From: Vitellaria paradoxa
Lineage: Eukaryota > Streptophyta > Magnoliopsida > Ericales > Sapotaceae
Length of the DNA: 64,000 nt
Assembly: GCA_019916065.1 (NCBI GenBank)
Contig: CM034241.1
Span: 4,905,062 to 4,969,061 of the forward strand
Reading direction: 5' to 3'
The notes under the pieces are model-generated. The model did no database searches. It worked only from the letters and a program-made list of their open reading frames with translations, and was not told the origin of the DNA. Position numbers and translations under genes: made by a program. Shown here piece by piece: positions 23,001 through 33,749 of this stretch. The stretch's first letter is position 1; each line of letters starts with the position of its first letter.

Positions 23001-26000
23001 TTGTTTCCATCAAAAAACTTACTGAGGATCTTAAATGTTGCTTAACTTTTCATCTTACTTATTGTGTTTTTCAAGACCAGGGTTTGGGGAGGAGGATTGG
23101 ACTTGCTAAGGCATGGAATGGACTTTTCTATCTTGAAATATCGGGTACTTCCAAAAGAATCGTGAATAACTCGTCCCTGTCATTTCTTGGTTGATCTAGT
23201 AAAGATGCCATATGGCTTCACCATTATTGTCTTGGTCATCATTTTTTTTGACTCTTGAATATTATGTTTCCATCCTTTTTTAAAGGGTTGCATATTTTAG
23301 AATTTCATTGTGAAGTTTGTGAGTTTGCAAAGCACACTCGTGTATCTTTTCCTATTAGCAATAAATGAAGCTCTCATCCTTTTGACTTAATTTACAGTGA
23401 TATTTGGGGACCATCCACAGTTTCAAATATTTCAGGGTCTAAGTGGTTTGTTTCCTTTATTGATGACTGTGCTAGGGTTACATGGATATTCTTGCTCGAA
23501 CAAAAATTTGATGTGGGTAGTAATGTTCCTAGTTTCCATGTTATGGTTCAAAACCAATTTGGGACTAAAATTAAGAACTTTAGACCCGATAATGCAAGAG
23601 ATTACTTGAACCAAATCCTATCTCCATACTTCCATCAAGAGGATATAATCCATAAATCTTCATGTGTTAACTCACCACAACGTAATGGGGTTGTTGAGTG
23701 GAAAAATGATCATTTACTTAATACTACTCGAGCATTATTATTCCAGGGAAATGTTCTTAAATCCTATTGAGAGATGCTGTCCTTATTGCCACATATATGA
23801 TTAATTGATTACCTTTATGGACTTTAAATCTTAAATCTCCCATGGAAGTTCTTGCTCAGTTTTACCCTGATTTCTGAACATCAAATGGGTTAATCCCTAG
23901 AGTTTTTGGTGGTACTTCCTTTGTCCATGTTCACACCCAAAATTGAGGAAAATTGGATCCTAGAGTAATCAAGTGTGTTTTTCTTGGCTATTCTCCTACA
24001 CAAAAAGGGTATAAATGTTATCACATTCTTTCTCAAAAATACTATACTACTGTCGATATCACCTTTGCTGAAACCAAGCCATACTTCACCCAGTCTTATC
24101 TTCAAAGGGAGATTTCACAATTGGAAGATAGAGACTGTCTTGAGTCCTTTGATCCGCTTGAACTACCATCCTTAGTTCCTTCAGCTTCATCTTTGTCCAC
24201 TCCCACTCCAAACCACCCGAGGTGTCTATTGAGTCTGAGTTTGTCTCGAGTCCTATACCATAACCTGTGATCACTCCAGCTCCAGCATTTGTCCGTATTC
24301 ATGGTTTTATGAGATTTCCTTAGGTATACTCAAGGAGAATAGCCATTCTAGAACCAACAGAAGTCCAAGATGCCAACCCGAGCTCTGTTAATGAATGCAT
24401 GGTAAGTTCTGAATATCCTTTACATACATAGCCAGCTAAAAATGATTCTAACCCTCCTATTGCTGTTAGAAAAGGCACCAGAGAATGCACAAAACGGCCC
24501 TTATATCTCTTGTCTCACTATATATCTCTTAAACGGTTGTCTCCACTTCATAGAAATTTCATTGTTAGTCTTAATGCTATTCTATCCCAAACACTTTTTT
24601 TTTTGGTGACCCGGAACCCCACCGATTTATTGCAGCTCTCAACGAATCGCGTAGTCGATGAGTAAACCGGGGGCTATGAGAGAGGAAACGAATGCACTGG
24701 AAAAGAATAAGACATGGGAAATTGTGGACAAGCCAACAGGAAAAAAGTTAGTTGTAAATGGGTGTTTACTCTGAAATATAAGGTTAATGGCTCACTAGAA
24801 AGGTATAAAGCAAGATTGGTGGCTAAGGGTTACACTCAGACATATGGAATTGATTACCAAGAGACTTCTGCCCCAGTAGCAAAGATGAATACGGTAAGAA
24901 TTCTATTATCTCTAGTAGCCCACTTCAATTGGCAACTTTAACAATATGATGTGAGGAATGCCTTTCTACATGGGGATCTAGAATAAGAAATTTACATGAG
25001 CATTCCACCTGGCTTTGGAGGAGGAGAGACAACTAATAAAGCATGTAGATTAAGAAAAGCTTCATATGGGCTCAAGCAATCCCCAAGAGCTTGGTTTGGG
25101 AGCTTTGCCAAAGTAATGAAATCAATGGGGTATAAACAGAGCCAAAGAGATCATACTCTCCTCACTAGACATTTGGCCTTAGCGGGAGTGATAGCTTTTC
25201 TAGTATATGTCGATGATATCATTGTTATAGGGAATGATGAAAGGAAGAAACAGAATTGAAAGGGTGCTTGATCAAGGAATTTGAGATAAAACGGCTTGGA
25301 AGATTAAAATATTCCTTGGAATTGAAGTCTCATACTCAAGACAAGGAATATTTATCTCTGAGTAGAAGTATGTGATTGATCTTTTGAAGAAGGCAGGCAA
25401 CTTAGTTGTAAACCAGTAGCTACACCCATTGAGCTAAACCAGAAACTTTGGGAGGCAAAAGAAGAACCAGCAGTTGATAAAGAAATGTATCAGAGGTTGG
25501 AAGGAAAACTCATCTATCTAGCTCATACCTAACCAGACATAGCTTACTCAGTAGGTGTGATTAGTTAGTTCATGTATGATCCAAGGGAATCACATCTATA
25601 GGTTGCTTACAGAGTACTCCACTATTTGAAAGGATGTCCAGGAAAAGGAATTCTATTCAGAAAAAGGGACGAGCTCGCACTTGAAGCCTATACAGATGCT
25701 GACTATGCAGGATCCACAGTAGATAGAAGATCAACTTTTGGTTATTGCATGTTTCTTGGTGGAAATTTGGTTACATGGAGGAGCAAAAAACAGAATGTAG
25801 TGGCAAGGTTTAGTGTTAAATTAGAATTCAGGGCAATGACACAGGGATTAGGTAAACTGTCAAGGCTAAAGATCATCCTGGATGATTTGAGAATCAAGTG
25901 GAAAGGAGGACCTATAAAGCTATATTGTGACAATAAATCCACTATTAGTGTTGCTCATAACCTTGTACAACACAACAAAACAAAGCATATTGAGGTCGAT

Positions 26001-26163
26001 AGATATTTTATCAAGGAAAAGCTAGAAGAAGGTCTACTCTGCATGCCTTATGTACCTTCAGGGAGTCAATTAGCTGATGTATTAACAAAGGGGCTCAGTA
26101 GTGCAAACTTTTATGATTTTATTTCCAAGCTGGGAATGAACGACATTTATTCCCCAACTTGAG
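20096..26163 (+). pseudogene. Copia gag-pol polyprotein, multiply broken
   Basis: The start region MSTMKSTTLNVFG is followed by a frameshift into a gag domain (about 20170-20700, UBN2-like). After the nested insertion gag resumes as ETISLIRAEESRRG and a CCHC zinc knuckle (CNHCKKSGHTREHC, about 22502-22545). The protease motif reads DSEATNH where D-S/T-G-A is expected. Integrase pieces include YSDIWGPS, RPDNARDY and SPQRNGVVEWKN (23390-23710). RT has [33 protein letters not shown] and YVDD (24700-25250). RNase H has YTDADYAGSTVDRRST and LADVLTKGL (25680-26095). Many stops and frameshifts are present, so no functional product is expected. Order IN before RT identifies Ty1/copia. Confidence 0.95.
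20718..22298 (+). mobile_element. Probable solo LTR nested in copia gag
   Basis: A 1581 bp block interrupts gag exactly between KEEIL and SLEETISL. It begins TGTTGGCCC and ends AGGACAACA, i.e. TGTTGG...CAACA termini, and contains ATTTTGATGATAACAAAC, common near the start of Tork/Angela-type copia LTRs. The flanks CTTTT (20713-20717) and CTTTC (22299-22303) are a 5 bp duplication with one mismatch, and removing the block restores the gag frame. No internal retroelement domain is present, so a solo LTR is the simplest reading. A MITE with TG/CA ends is less likely. Confidence 0.7.
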
Positions 26164-26169
26164 GGGGAG

Positions 26170-26422
26170 TGTTGGAATGTATAGTTGTAATATATTCTTT
26201 ATTAGGAAGCAAATTAGCTGCATATAATTAGTTAGACAAGCTAAGGAACGTGTGACTAGGTTGGAATCCCTCAAATTATGGGATTGACTGAGGGATTGAC
26301 TAGCTTCTATTTTTGATAGTTAGTTTCCTATTGTTTTCCAAGAAGTAGTCTATAAATTGTGATGTATCAATCATTTTGTAATATGAGAAAAACATATTAT
26401 TTTCATTTTTCTATCATCAATA
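26170..26422 (+). repeat. Copia 3' LTR
   Basis: Begins TGTTGGAATGTATAG after the PPT GAGGGGGAG. It ends ...CATCAATA, the terminal CA having mutated to TA. Confidence 0.92.
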
Positions 26423-26560
26423 GGGTCATATTATCATTTATGGCTTGTAAAAACAAACAGCTTGAGAAATGAAATCCTGGAGAGTTGGTTGTACCTCAAT
26501 CTCGTTTTTGAGAAAATTTTCAATATTTCAAGCTAAAGTTTTTCAAAACAAGTTTGGTGA
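26423..26560. repeat. Degenerate tandem repeat, block B, right part
   Basis: Resumes the 165-175 bp repeat after the copia insertion and runs into sequence shared with 14640-14790 (AAACAAGTTTGGTGAATCA and following). Confidence 0.8.
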
Positions 26561-27180
26561 ATCATAGAATTATCAAGAAAAATGGAGTTGATTTATTGAT
26601 TGAGGAGTCAATCTTAGTCTCTAAGTTAATTTATTGGAACTAAATTGTCAATTTGTTGATTCATAATGGATTGCTTGGGGTACTCGCCTAATAAACTCGA
26701 GATTTTACCTAGAACTACTTCTAGGGTTTCCTCATTAAAATTGTTGTATTTTTTTTTTTTTTTGGAATTGATTGGTTTGTAATTTTAATTGTTATATTGT
26801 CTGATTGAGTATATTTCTTGGTAGAATCCATGGAAAAAATGAAATTAGGCTAATTAATAGAATCATGTACATTGAAGCAATTGTAAACTGAGTTTTCCTT
26901 CTAATTTAAGATATTGCGTTTGTCCTTAGTTTTATCTAGAGTAAGCATAATGTTCACTTGGCTTCCCATTACAAAAGCTGTTTCCATGTTGGCCAGCTGA
27001 AATTTTCTTTAAAAGATTCAAGCAGAACAGCAAGATAATTAGTAAAGTTTTGCTCATGAAATTAGACAATGCCAGGAAAAGAAGCATGCCTGCCCTGTCT
27101 TTCTTTTCTTCTCTTTTCTTTTTTTTTTCCTTTGTATTTTTTATTTTATTTTATTTTTATTTCTTTATTTTTGTTTTTTT
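26561..27180. other. Spacer between block B and FLA4
   Basis: 26561-26735 matches 14680-14790. The rest is AT-rich with T-rich tracts at about 26750 and 27105-27180. No gene supported. Confidence 0.6.
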
Positions 27181-27195
27181 GGGGGGGGGGGAGAG
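27181..27195. repeat. G-run at 3' border of FLA4 unit
   Basis: Twelve consecutive G then AGAG, at the position equivalent to the (GA)n tracts beside FLA2 and FLA5. Confidence 0.9.
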
Positions 27196-27280
27196 TTCAC
27201 TCGAAAGAATTTTTTATTTAAGTGAAAATGCAAAGGCGATCGCACACAAAACACACAATCAACATCAACCAGCTCTCTGC

Positions 27281-28165
27281 TTAAACACACAAGGACGATG
27301 CTGCAATAAGGAAGCCTGCAAAGAACATTGCATCGAGTGTCTGGTGAATCACACTCATTGCACCAGAAGGTTGAACTTCAGATATATCGCCAGAGTCAGT
27401 GGACCCTTCAGGGGATGGAGCCTTTTTCTTCCCAGGCTTTGACAGTGCAGGCGCTGGAGATGGTGATGGAGTTACAAAAAAAGACAATGGAAGGAGCACC
27501 TGGTCAACCTGATAAACCGCTAGCTGGTTATCACTATAAATTGTGCCCGATACTGTTGCATTGACAATCGCAGTTGAAATGTTCACCTGACTCCCTGATG
27601 TGGTTATATTTAGTGGGTAATCAACGCTGCTACCCGCGTCTGTGCTCACTGGGTTGCTTACGGTTTGAAATGCAGGAATGGAGTAGTAGGTAGAGATGAG
27701 ATGGAATTTTATCAGCTGGAACTTCTGCTGATCACTGTATGAGTTTAAGGAACCTGTCTTGAGGTTACTGAAGGCTTTATCACTTGGGGCAAACATAGTT
27801 AGGCTTTGACTTGAGTCATTGAGTTGTTTGTAAAGTTGGGCATCCAACTGAGTACTCTTTAGCAGGCGAATCAACGTGTTGAAGTGACCTGCCTTCTCAA
27901 GGATTGCGGTGATGTTGGGTGGGCCTGCTGGAGCTGGTGCCAGAGATGGACCAGCCGTAGCTTGTGGTGGAGCTGGTACCAGAGGCTTATCAATTGGCGC
28001 TTGTGGTGGAGACGAAGCAATTGGCGGTTGTGCTGGAGGCTGAGCAACTGGGGCTTGCGGTGGAGATTGAGCTACTGGGGCTTGTGCTGGAGACTGAGCA
28101 ACAGCTGTGGAGCAACAGAAGAAGATGAGTAGAAGTGGGAATGGTGAGAAAATCTGCTTCGACAT
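27281..28165 (-). CDS. FLA: Fasciclin-like arabinogalactan protein (FLA4 of array)
   Basis: Intronless 294-aa protein. Signal peptide residues 1-23 (ends STAVA); N-terminal AG region about 24-84 with PAQAP, PPQAP and PAQPP repeats; one fasciclin domain (about 85-216) with LTMFAPSDKAF, the FHL motif and LLPLSFFV; sequons NIT, NDS, NIS and NAT; a C-terminal PSPSPAPALSKPGKKKAPSP region; and a hydrophobic GPI signal (MFFAGFLIAASSLCV). It is nearly identical to the FLA3 pseudogene over the first 166 residues, so the two arose from a recent duplication or were homogenised by gene conversion. Predicted role: GPI-anchored wall proteoglycan. Promoter intact. Confidence 0.95.
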   Translation of the reverse strand: MSKQIFSPFPLLLIFFCCSTAVAQSPAQAPVAQSPPQAPVAQPPAQPPIASSPPQAPIDKPLVPAPPQATAGPSLAPAPAGPPNITAILEKAGHFNTLIRLLKSTQLDAQLYKQLNDSSQSLTMFAPSDKAFSNLKTGSLNSYSDQQKFQLIKFHLISTYYSIPAFQTVSNPVSTDAGSSVDYPLNITTSGSQVNISTAIVNATVSGTIYSDNQLAVYQVDQVLLPLSFFVTPSPSPAPALSKPGKKKAPSPEGSTDSGDISEVQPSGAMSVIHQTLDAMFFAGFLIAASSLCV

Positions 28166-28257
28166 TTTTCTGGACTTACTTGTAGAATGCAGTAGGAGCC
28201 AAACTACTGTTTTGAAGTGAAAATGGGAACTTTGATGCCTTCTGATGCTAGGGAATT

Positions 28258-28440
28258 GGGTTTTTATTGAGATGGCTAGTGAGTATGAAGTTAGGTAAGA
28301 CGGTGGTTCATTTTAAGGTGGCTAGAGAACATTCATATCTAATCTGTCTTAGTAAGGTAGAGAGTGAGAAGGGAGGTGTTGATGGTGCTGAAGCAGCTAG
28401 TGGTTTGCTTGGCACTGGGGGAAAAACAGCTAGAGTTCCT
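28258..28440 (-). promoter_or_regulatory. FLA4 promoter module
   Basis: The TATA-like AATAAAAACCC is at about 28258-28268, about 97 bp before the ATG. An exact minus-strand ACCTAAC is at 28290-28296, then the conserved CACCTTAAAATG and distal block up to about 28440. Confidence 0.55.
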
Positions 28441-29698
28441 GATTGAACCTTTTGTGGTGCATTGTATGATTTTCATTTTTCTGGTTGCTTGTGACAGCCT
28501 TATATATGAACTTTAATTTCAGGAATGGACATGGTGGAAAAATATGTTCCTTCTGCTATCAGATTTGATTCAGAAAATTTTGGAACATCGCTGAATTGTT
28601 GTACCAATATAAGCTTTATGTTTATCATAATCACCATAGTCCATCACTTTCATGAATGTCCTCGTGTATTTGTCAGGTGAAAAGGAAAGGTATAGGATTC
28701 AAATAGCTTTTCATGTCTGGTAACCCATTCCATTCACTTGATTGGATCATTGTTTGTTTCTTTGCTGAAGGCTGAACTCCTTGACGTGACGTTATTGTTG
28801 GCTGCAGGGTCAGATAATTCAGATGGAACGTTAATGTTAGCTGCTAAATCAGATAGTGTGTGCTTGTGATGCAGACCGGATTGCCCTGGGTATTTGGAAA
28901 GGATGGAAAGGAAAGACTATGACAAGTTTTGATTTAGACGTAACTTTTTAGTAGGGTGTTCGTTTAGACGTTATAATATGCCAATTTTAGTATTTTTTCG
29001 AGACGGAGCTGAGTCATGACCTTTGGTCGTGATCCGAGATTCTTAGAAGCGCGGTTATGCTCGTTGCGTTTAGAATTTCAACTTTTTCTAATTTTAAAAG
29101 ATTTTTAATCATTAATTATGTTAAGATTATTTTTTTTATTTGGTTTCTTATTTTGAATTAATTCTTGGTTTTATTAATCTTTATTTTCTATTTAAACCAT
29201 TGTAATCCATGGAGAAAATTAGACTTAGTATTAATAAAATTTCATTGGAGAAGCTTTTTCTACAAAATTTGTGTTATTTTTCAGAGTATTCTCCTCCTGC
29301 ATGCCAGGTGATTTAAATCTTCGTAAACTCGTAATTTTGCCAAGAAGTACAAATGTTTTGTGACCCTGCTGATGCTACTATGGATTCTCACTTTCCATAA
29401 CTCTAATATATTTACTGATACGGAAATTAGGCTAACTACCTGAACTATGCACAATTGAAAATTTGTAGACTGAGTCTTGATGTATTAATTTGAAACATTG
29501 TATCAAATTTATATTGGAAAGTTTGTCCTCAGTTGTAATTCTCAGTTGTCCAGTGATTGTTTTAAATCAGTTATTAGGGATTAATGAGTATGGGTTGCCC
29601 GATACAAAAGCTTTTTCATTTTTCTTTTTTGGGTTAATTTTCAAGTGCTCTGTGGGCTTTACCCGAAATCCTTAAAATAATAATAATAATAATAATAG
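28441..29698. other. Intergenic spacer with possible retroelement LTR debris
   Basis: No gene. About 28900-29340 has a composition similar to retroelement LTR ends, but no partner, PBS or PPT was found. A (TAA)n microsatellite is at 29677-29697. Confidence 0.5.
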
Positions 29699-29701
29699 TA
29701 A

Positions 29702-30029
29702 GGTGACATTTGGTTTATTTCTCTATTTTCTGTTTTTATTTTTATTTTATGTGTTAAAAATATCAAAACGAGGAAAACAGAAAATACTCTGTCTTTCTTT
29801 TTTGAGATTTTTTTTGTTTTTTGTTAAAAACTCTCAAAATAATTTTTTACCATTTTTCATTTCATGTGTAAATTTATTTTCTGTTTTCAAAAATAAATTT
29901 TGAAAATAAAAATAACCAAATGAGTTTTGATTTTTTTTCCTTATTTTCAAAAGTATAAAATGAAAAATAAGCTTAAAATAGAAAATAGAAAACAAAAATA
30001 AAAAATAAAAAAACAAATTAAATGACACC
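29702..30029. mobile_element. Tourist/PIF-like MITE, TAA target duplication
   Basis: Left end GGTGACATTTGGTTT and reverse complement of the right end GGTGTCATTTAATTT form inverted repeats. Flanks are TAA on both sides (29699-29701 and 30030-30032). The 328 bp, AT-rich, non-coding interior and TWA duplication fit a PIF/Harbinger-type MITE. Confidence 0.7.
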
Positions 30030-30032
30030 TAA

Positions 30033-30392
30033 AGTATTGAAATGGGATTTTGGGTAAACCCGTGCAAAATGAAATTTATTTTTTATTTTTTTTTAAGACT
30101 TAAGTTGTTAGGTCATCTTGTGCATATCTCGACTAAGTCATGAAATTAATGATCAAATAAGTCTCCAATAATACTAAAGAGATCCGACTACGAAATAAAT
30201 TTAAAATTTTACCAATTGAGTAACAATGGTTAGTTGCCCTGTTTCATGGTTGATAGCTTCTCAAAGAGATTCAACCGTATCGGTAAGACAGTCAGTAGAA
30301 GTTTTTAACTCATTATAATTGGACAGCTATATGTCCTATCCCATTCTGCCTTTCGACCTTTTCTTTCTTTCCAATTTTTTGTGTATGTGTGT
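30033..30392. other. Intergenic spacer 3' of FLA5
   Basis: No feature recognised apart from the GA tract at its right edge. Confidence 0.6.
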
Positions 30393-30414
30393 CGAGAGAG
30401 AGAGAGAGAGAGAG
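30393..30414. repeat. (GA)n microsatellite at 3' border of FLA5 unit
   Basis: Eleven GA units, followed by TTACTCAAAGGAG, the same flank as next to FLA2 (TTTACTCAAGAAA). Confidence 0.95.
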
Positions 30415-30504
30415 ATTACTCAAAGGAGTTATTATTTATTAATTCAAGAGAAAATATAAAAACACTGGCACACAACACACAATCAACATCAAACTACTCT
30501 CAGC

Positions 30505-31317
30505 TCAGACACACGAGTACAGTGCTGCAATGAGCAAACTTGCATAGGTCATTACTGCACTGTGACTCACGCCCATTCCACCAGAGGTGTGAACCGAGTC
30601 ATCAGCAGCAGCAGTAGCAGAACCCGTAGGAGATGGAGCCTTCTTCAGCATCGGCACCGATGGTGCAGGAGCGGGTGACGGCGACGGGGTGACGAAAAAA
30701 GCCAACGGAAGCAACACCCTATCCACCTGGTACACAGCTAGCTGGTTATCAGCATAAATTGTGTTGGACACCGTTGCATTAACAATCCCGGTTGATATGT
30801 TCACCTGATTCCCCGACACAGTTATATTTAGCGGGTACTGATGGGTACTTCCAGCCTCTGTGCTCACCGGATTGCTCACGGTTTGGAAAGCAGGGATGGA
30901 GTAGAAAGACGAGATGAGATGGAATTTTATGAGCTGGAACTTTTGCTGGTCAGAGAAGGAGTTGAGAGCACCGGTTTTGAGACTTCCAAAGGCGTTATCA
31001 GTTGGGGTAAGTAGTGTTAAGCTTTGGCTCGAATCGTTCAGCTGTTTGTAAATTTGGGCATCCAATTGGGTGCTCTTTAGCAGGCGAATCAATGTGTTGA
31101 AGTGTCCGGCTTTCTCGAGGATTGCAGTGATGTTGGGCGGACCCGGCGGCGATGGTGCCAGAGACCGAGCGGGTGGGGAAGGCACCAGAGGCTGAGTGAC
31201 CGGTGCCTGTGCTGGAGACTGAGCGGCCGGTGCTTGGGCTGGAGACTGAGCGAGAGCTGTGGGGTAGCAGAGGAAGATCAGGAGAAGTGGTAGTGGGGAG
31301 AGAATCTGCTGCGACAT
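30505..31317 (-). CDS. FLA: Fasciclin-like arabinogalactan protein (FLA5 of array)
   Basis: Intronless 270-aa protein. Signal peptide 1-23 (ends TALA). The N-terminal AG region is shorter than in FLA2 and FLA4 (about 24-58, PAQAPAAQ, PSPPARSLAPSPPG). One fasciclin domain about 59-190. Its H1-type motif reads LTLLTPTDNAF where the sisters have LTMFAPSDKAF or LTLFAPTDSAF, so Phe-Ala is replaced by Leu-Thr. NIT, NDS, NIS and NAT sequons are kept. A C-terminal PSPSPAPAPS region and a hydrophobic tail fit a GPI signal. Closest to FLA6. It sits downstream of an orphan copy of the array promoter. Predicted secreted wall proteoglycan. Confidence 0.94.
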   Translation of the reverse strand: MSQQILSPLPLLLIFLCYPTALAQSPAQAPAAQSPAQAPVTQPLVPSPPARSLAPSPPGPPNITAILEKAGHFNTLIRLLKSTQLDAQIYKQLNDSSQSLTLLTPTDNAFGSLKTGALNSFSDQQKFQLIKFHLISSFYSIPAFQTVSNPVSTEAGSTHQYPLNITVSGNQVNISTGIVNATVSNTIYADNQLAVYQVDRVLLPLAFFVTPSPSPAPAPSVPMLKKAPSPTGSATAAADDSVHTSGGMGVSHSAVMTYASLLIAALYSCV

Positions 31318-31429
31318 TTTTGTGGACTTCCTTTTAGTATGCAGTCTGGGGCCAAACTAAAGCTATGGAGTGAAAATGAGGAAGAAGATACTTGTTTGTG
31401 TGTTGTGTTGCAGTCTACTGAGGGGAATT

Positions 31430-31615
31430 AGGCTTTTTATTTCGGGGAGTGAGATGGGGAGTGAGTGTGAGGTTAGGTAAGAGGGTTCGTCTTTAAGGTG
31501 TGGCAAGAGGAGATTCATCGTTCATTATCTCATATCCATCTTGTTAAGGTAGAGACGGAGAAGTGAGGTGTTGAAGCAGCTAATGATTGCTTAGCAATGG
31601 GGGGAAAAAAAGAAA
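31430..31615 (-). promoter_or_regulatory. FLA5 promoter module
   Basis: The TATA-like AATAAAAAGCC is at 31431-31441, about 115 bp before the ATG. An exact ACCTAAC is on the minus strand at 31472-31478. The conserved distal block extends to about 31615. Confidence 0.55.
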
Positions 31616-31984
31616 GATGGGTAGAAGGGATTGAAGTTTATGTGGGTATTGGCGAATGATCTTCATATTTCTTTTCGCTTTGGAGAGTCTTATATGTGAA
31701 GAAACATGCTTAAAACTTTGAATTATTTAAGATTTGACAGAATTATTTAAGAAACATACCTAAAACCGCACAGAGGCGATGGGAGACATGAAAAGCTTCA
31801 TTGTATCTCTGTGATAACTCAGTAGCCTCTCGTCAGCCCATCCAAACACAGCCAGTCCGTCAGTGTTAGTGCTTATAAAGTTAGAAAGCTGTTGTCTAAA
31901 TTGCTGGCTGAAATTTTCCCAATGATTCAGCCAGGATCAGGTAGTTATCCGACAAATATTTTTGCTTCTAATCAATATGTATAT

Positions 31985-32200
31985 ATGAAAGCTATGCTAT
32001 GTTTGGGTTTTTATTGAGTGGGGTAAGATCACTGAGATGGGAAGTGAACTGTGACTGCCTGAAAAGTTATTTAGGTAAGAAGGTGTTTCTTAAGGTGGCA
32101 TGGGAACATTCATATCCTATCCGTTTTGGTGAGCTATAGAAAGCAAGTATGGTGTTGATGGTTCCGAAGCAGCTTGTGGTTGAAAGATTTTCATTCAGCT
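31985..32200 (-). promoter_or_regulatory. Orphan FLA promoter copy without a gene
   Basis: Minus-strand CACTCAATAAAAACCCAAAC (about 32007-32026) is the array's TATA-like box with its usual surroundings. Upstream follow the ACCTAAA variant of the AC element (about 32068-32080), CACCTTAAGAAACACC, the AACATTCATATCCTATCC equivalent and the distal TGTTGATGGT/GAAGCAGC block, in the same order as before FLA6. Downstream there is no signal peptide or fasciclin coding sequence, only the distal upstream DNA of FLA5. Best explained as the remnant of a deleted FLA copy. Confidence 0.75.
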
Positions 32201-33738
32201 TGTTACATACATGGTTAATTGCCTCATGAAGATGTTCTCTTCTTCAAATTTTTAATACAAGTACTGGATCAATTTTGTTAACGTATATTGTTCTGATATG
32301 GTATTAATATGAATGATATTACATTGATATGATCGAGTGCGACTCTAGTATTTTTAGTCATTGGGAGGCAAAAATTATATATTGTCTCGTGAGAAAATGA
32401 AAATATTTTTCTATTGTTACATATTATCTTAGGAGAAAGTAATTTTAGAGAAATCTTGAAACTTAGAGAATAAATTGAAAATTTCCAAGTTTTGCTACTT
32501 CAATGGCAATAGATCCAAGCAAAGCAATCAAGCAATTATAGAGGACCAGATTAATGATAGAGAAACCCTTATAAAAATAGTAACAGTAAGATTAAATTCT
32601 ACGTGTGAGGACAATTTAAAAATTTTTACTATAAAATTGGTTGCAAAGTTTTATATGTAATAGACCGACTCGTCGAATTTATTCTACAAATCTTTTGCTC
32701 AACTCCTTAACACACTATGACCAAGTGAAGAATACTAACCAACTCTTTAGTGAGAACACAAATATTAAACTCTTTCAACACATTACACAAAAATCCGAAT
32801 GAGACAAGAAAACTATAATACTTAAAAAAGTCAAGAAATTTGTCAACATAAATTTAAACTTTACATAAATGTCCTAAATGTGTTTTCCCTTTCACTTCTT
32901 TTACCAAAAGAAATAGCAAAGTAATTTTGAATCATTTTCTCTCTCTTTTATTTATTTATTTTTTTGACAATTCCTTAATTTAAATACAACCTTAATGAAT
33001 GAAGAACTCATAATATAACGCAAAGCTCAACCTGCATAATGAGACTCGAATATACAATCAACTCTGTGGGTGGATAAACTCTATCCACAAGGCGATTTTT
33101 AGTTAAAGTTGAATGGCAATAGGTGGATTCAAATTCTATACATGGGAAACTTTTAGTTTCTAACATAAAAATAAAAGAAAAATTATCAGAAAATAGGGTC
33201 TGTTTTTAAAAATAAAAAATAAAAATTATCAGGAAATAGGGTCTGTTTTTACCTATGGTTTTGGGCTAGATTAATCTATATGGGTTGAAATATGAACCAG
33301 ATGAGCTCTCGCGTGCACCCAATCAGTTGGTTCGGGGTACTCAGAATTGATTTATTTATTTATTTAAAATAATAATAATAATAATAATAACAATAATTAT
33401 AATAATAAAAGAAAAAAAAACAAGAAATCACAACAAATTTCACCGCATATATTTGCTGGCTGATTTGATGGAATGACGTAACATATTTCAAATTTGTTAG
33501 AATTCTTTATTTATGTTTTTTTTTTTTTATTTTGAACTATAATGTGTTATTTTTATATTGAACAGGACATATTTTGTATAAAATTAAATTCTTATATCAC
33601 CCAGTACATATAAAGATATGTGATAAAAATTTGTCGTAATACAAGCACAGCTCCTCGTGGACATGGAGGATTTGGCGTTAGAAACTATAAGCAGGTGGAG
33701 CTAGTGAAAATAATTATTCGATTGAAGCGAACAAATAT

Positions 33739-33749
<11 letters not shown>
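32201..33749. other. AT-rich spacer between orphan promoter and FLA6
   Basis: No gene. A short direct repeat lies at about 33180-33252 (TAGGGTCTGTTTTT twice, about 54 bp apart), an (ATT/TAA)n run at 33352-33392 and poly-A/T runs. Confidence 0.6.

Larger units (their letters stand above)
19226..26422 (+). mobile_element. Decayed Ty1/copia retrotransposon with both LTRs
   Basis: Two 253 bp LTRs bound a 6.7 kb interior with gag, protease, integrase, RT and RNase H remnants in copia order. The left flank GGATC (19221-19225) and right flank GGGTC (26423-26427) are a 5 bp target duplication with one change. A primer-binding-like TGATATTAGAGC follows the 5' LTR (the tRNA-Met PBS is TGGTATCAGAGC), and a PPT GAGGGGGAG precedes the 3' LTR. 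The LTRs differ at about 26 of 253 positions by hand alignment (about 10%), so the insertion is old. It sits inside the block B tandem repeat and is itself interrupted at 20718-22298. Confidence 0.93.
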
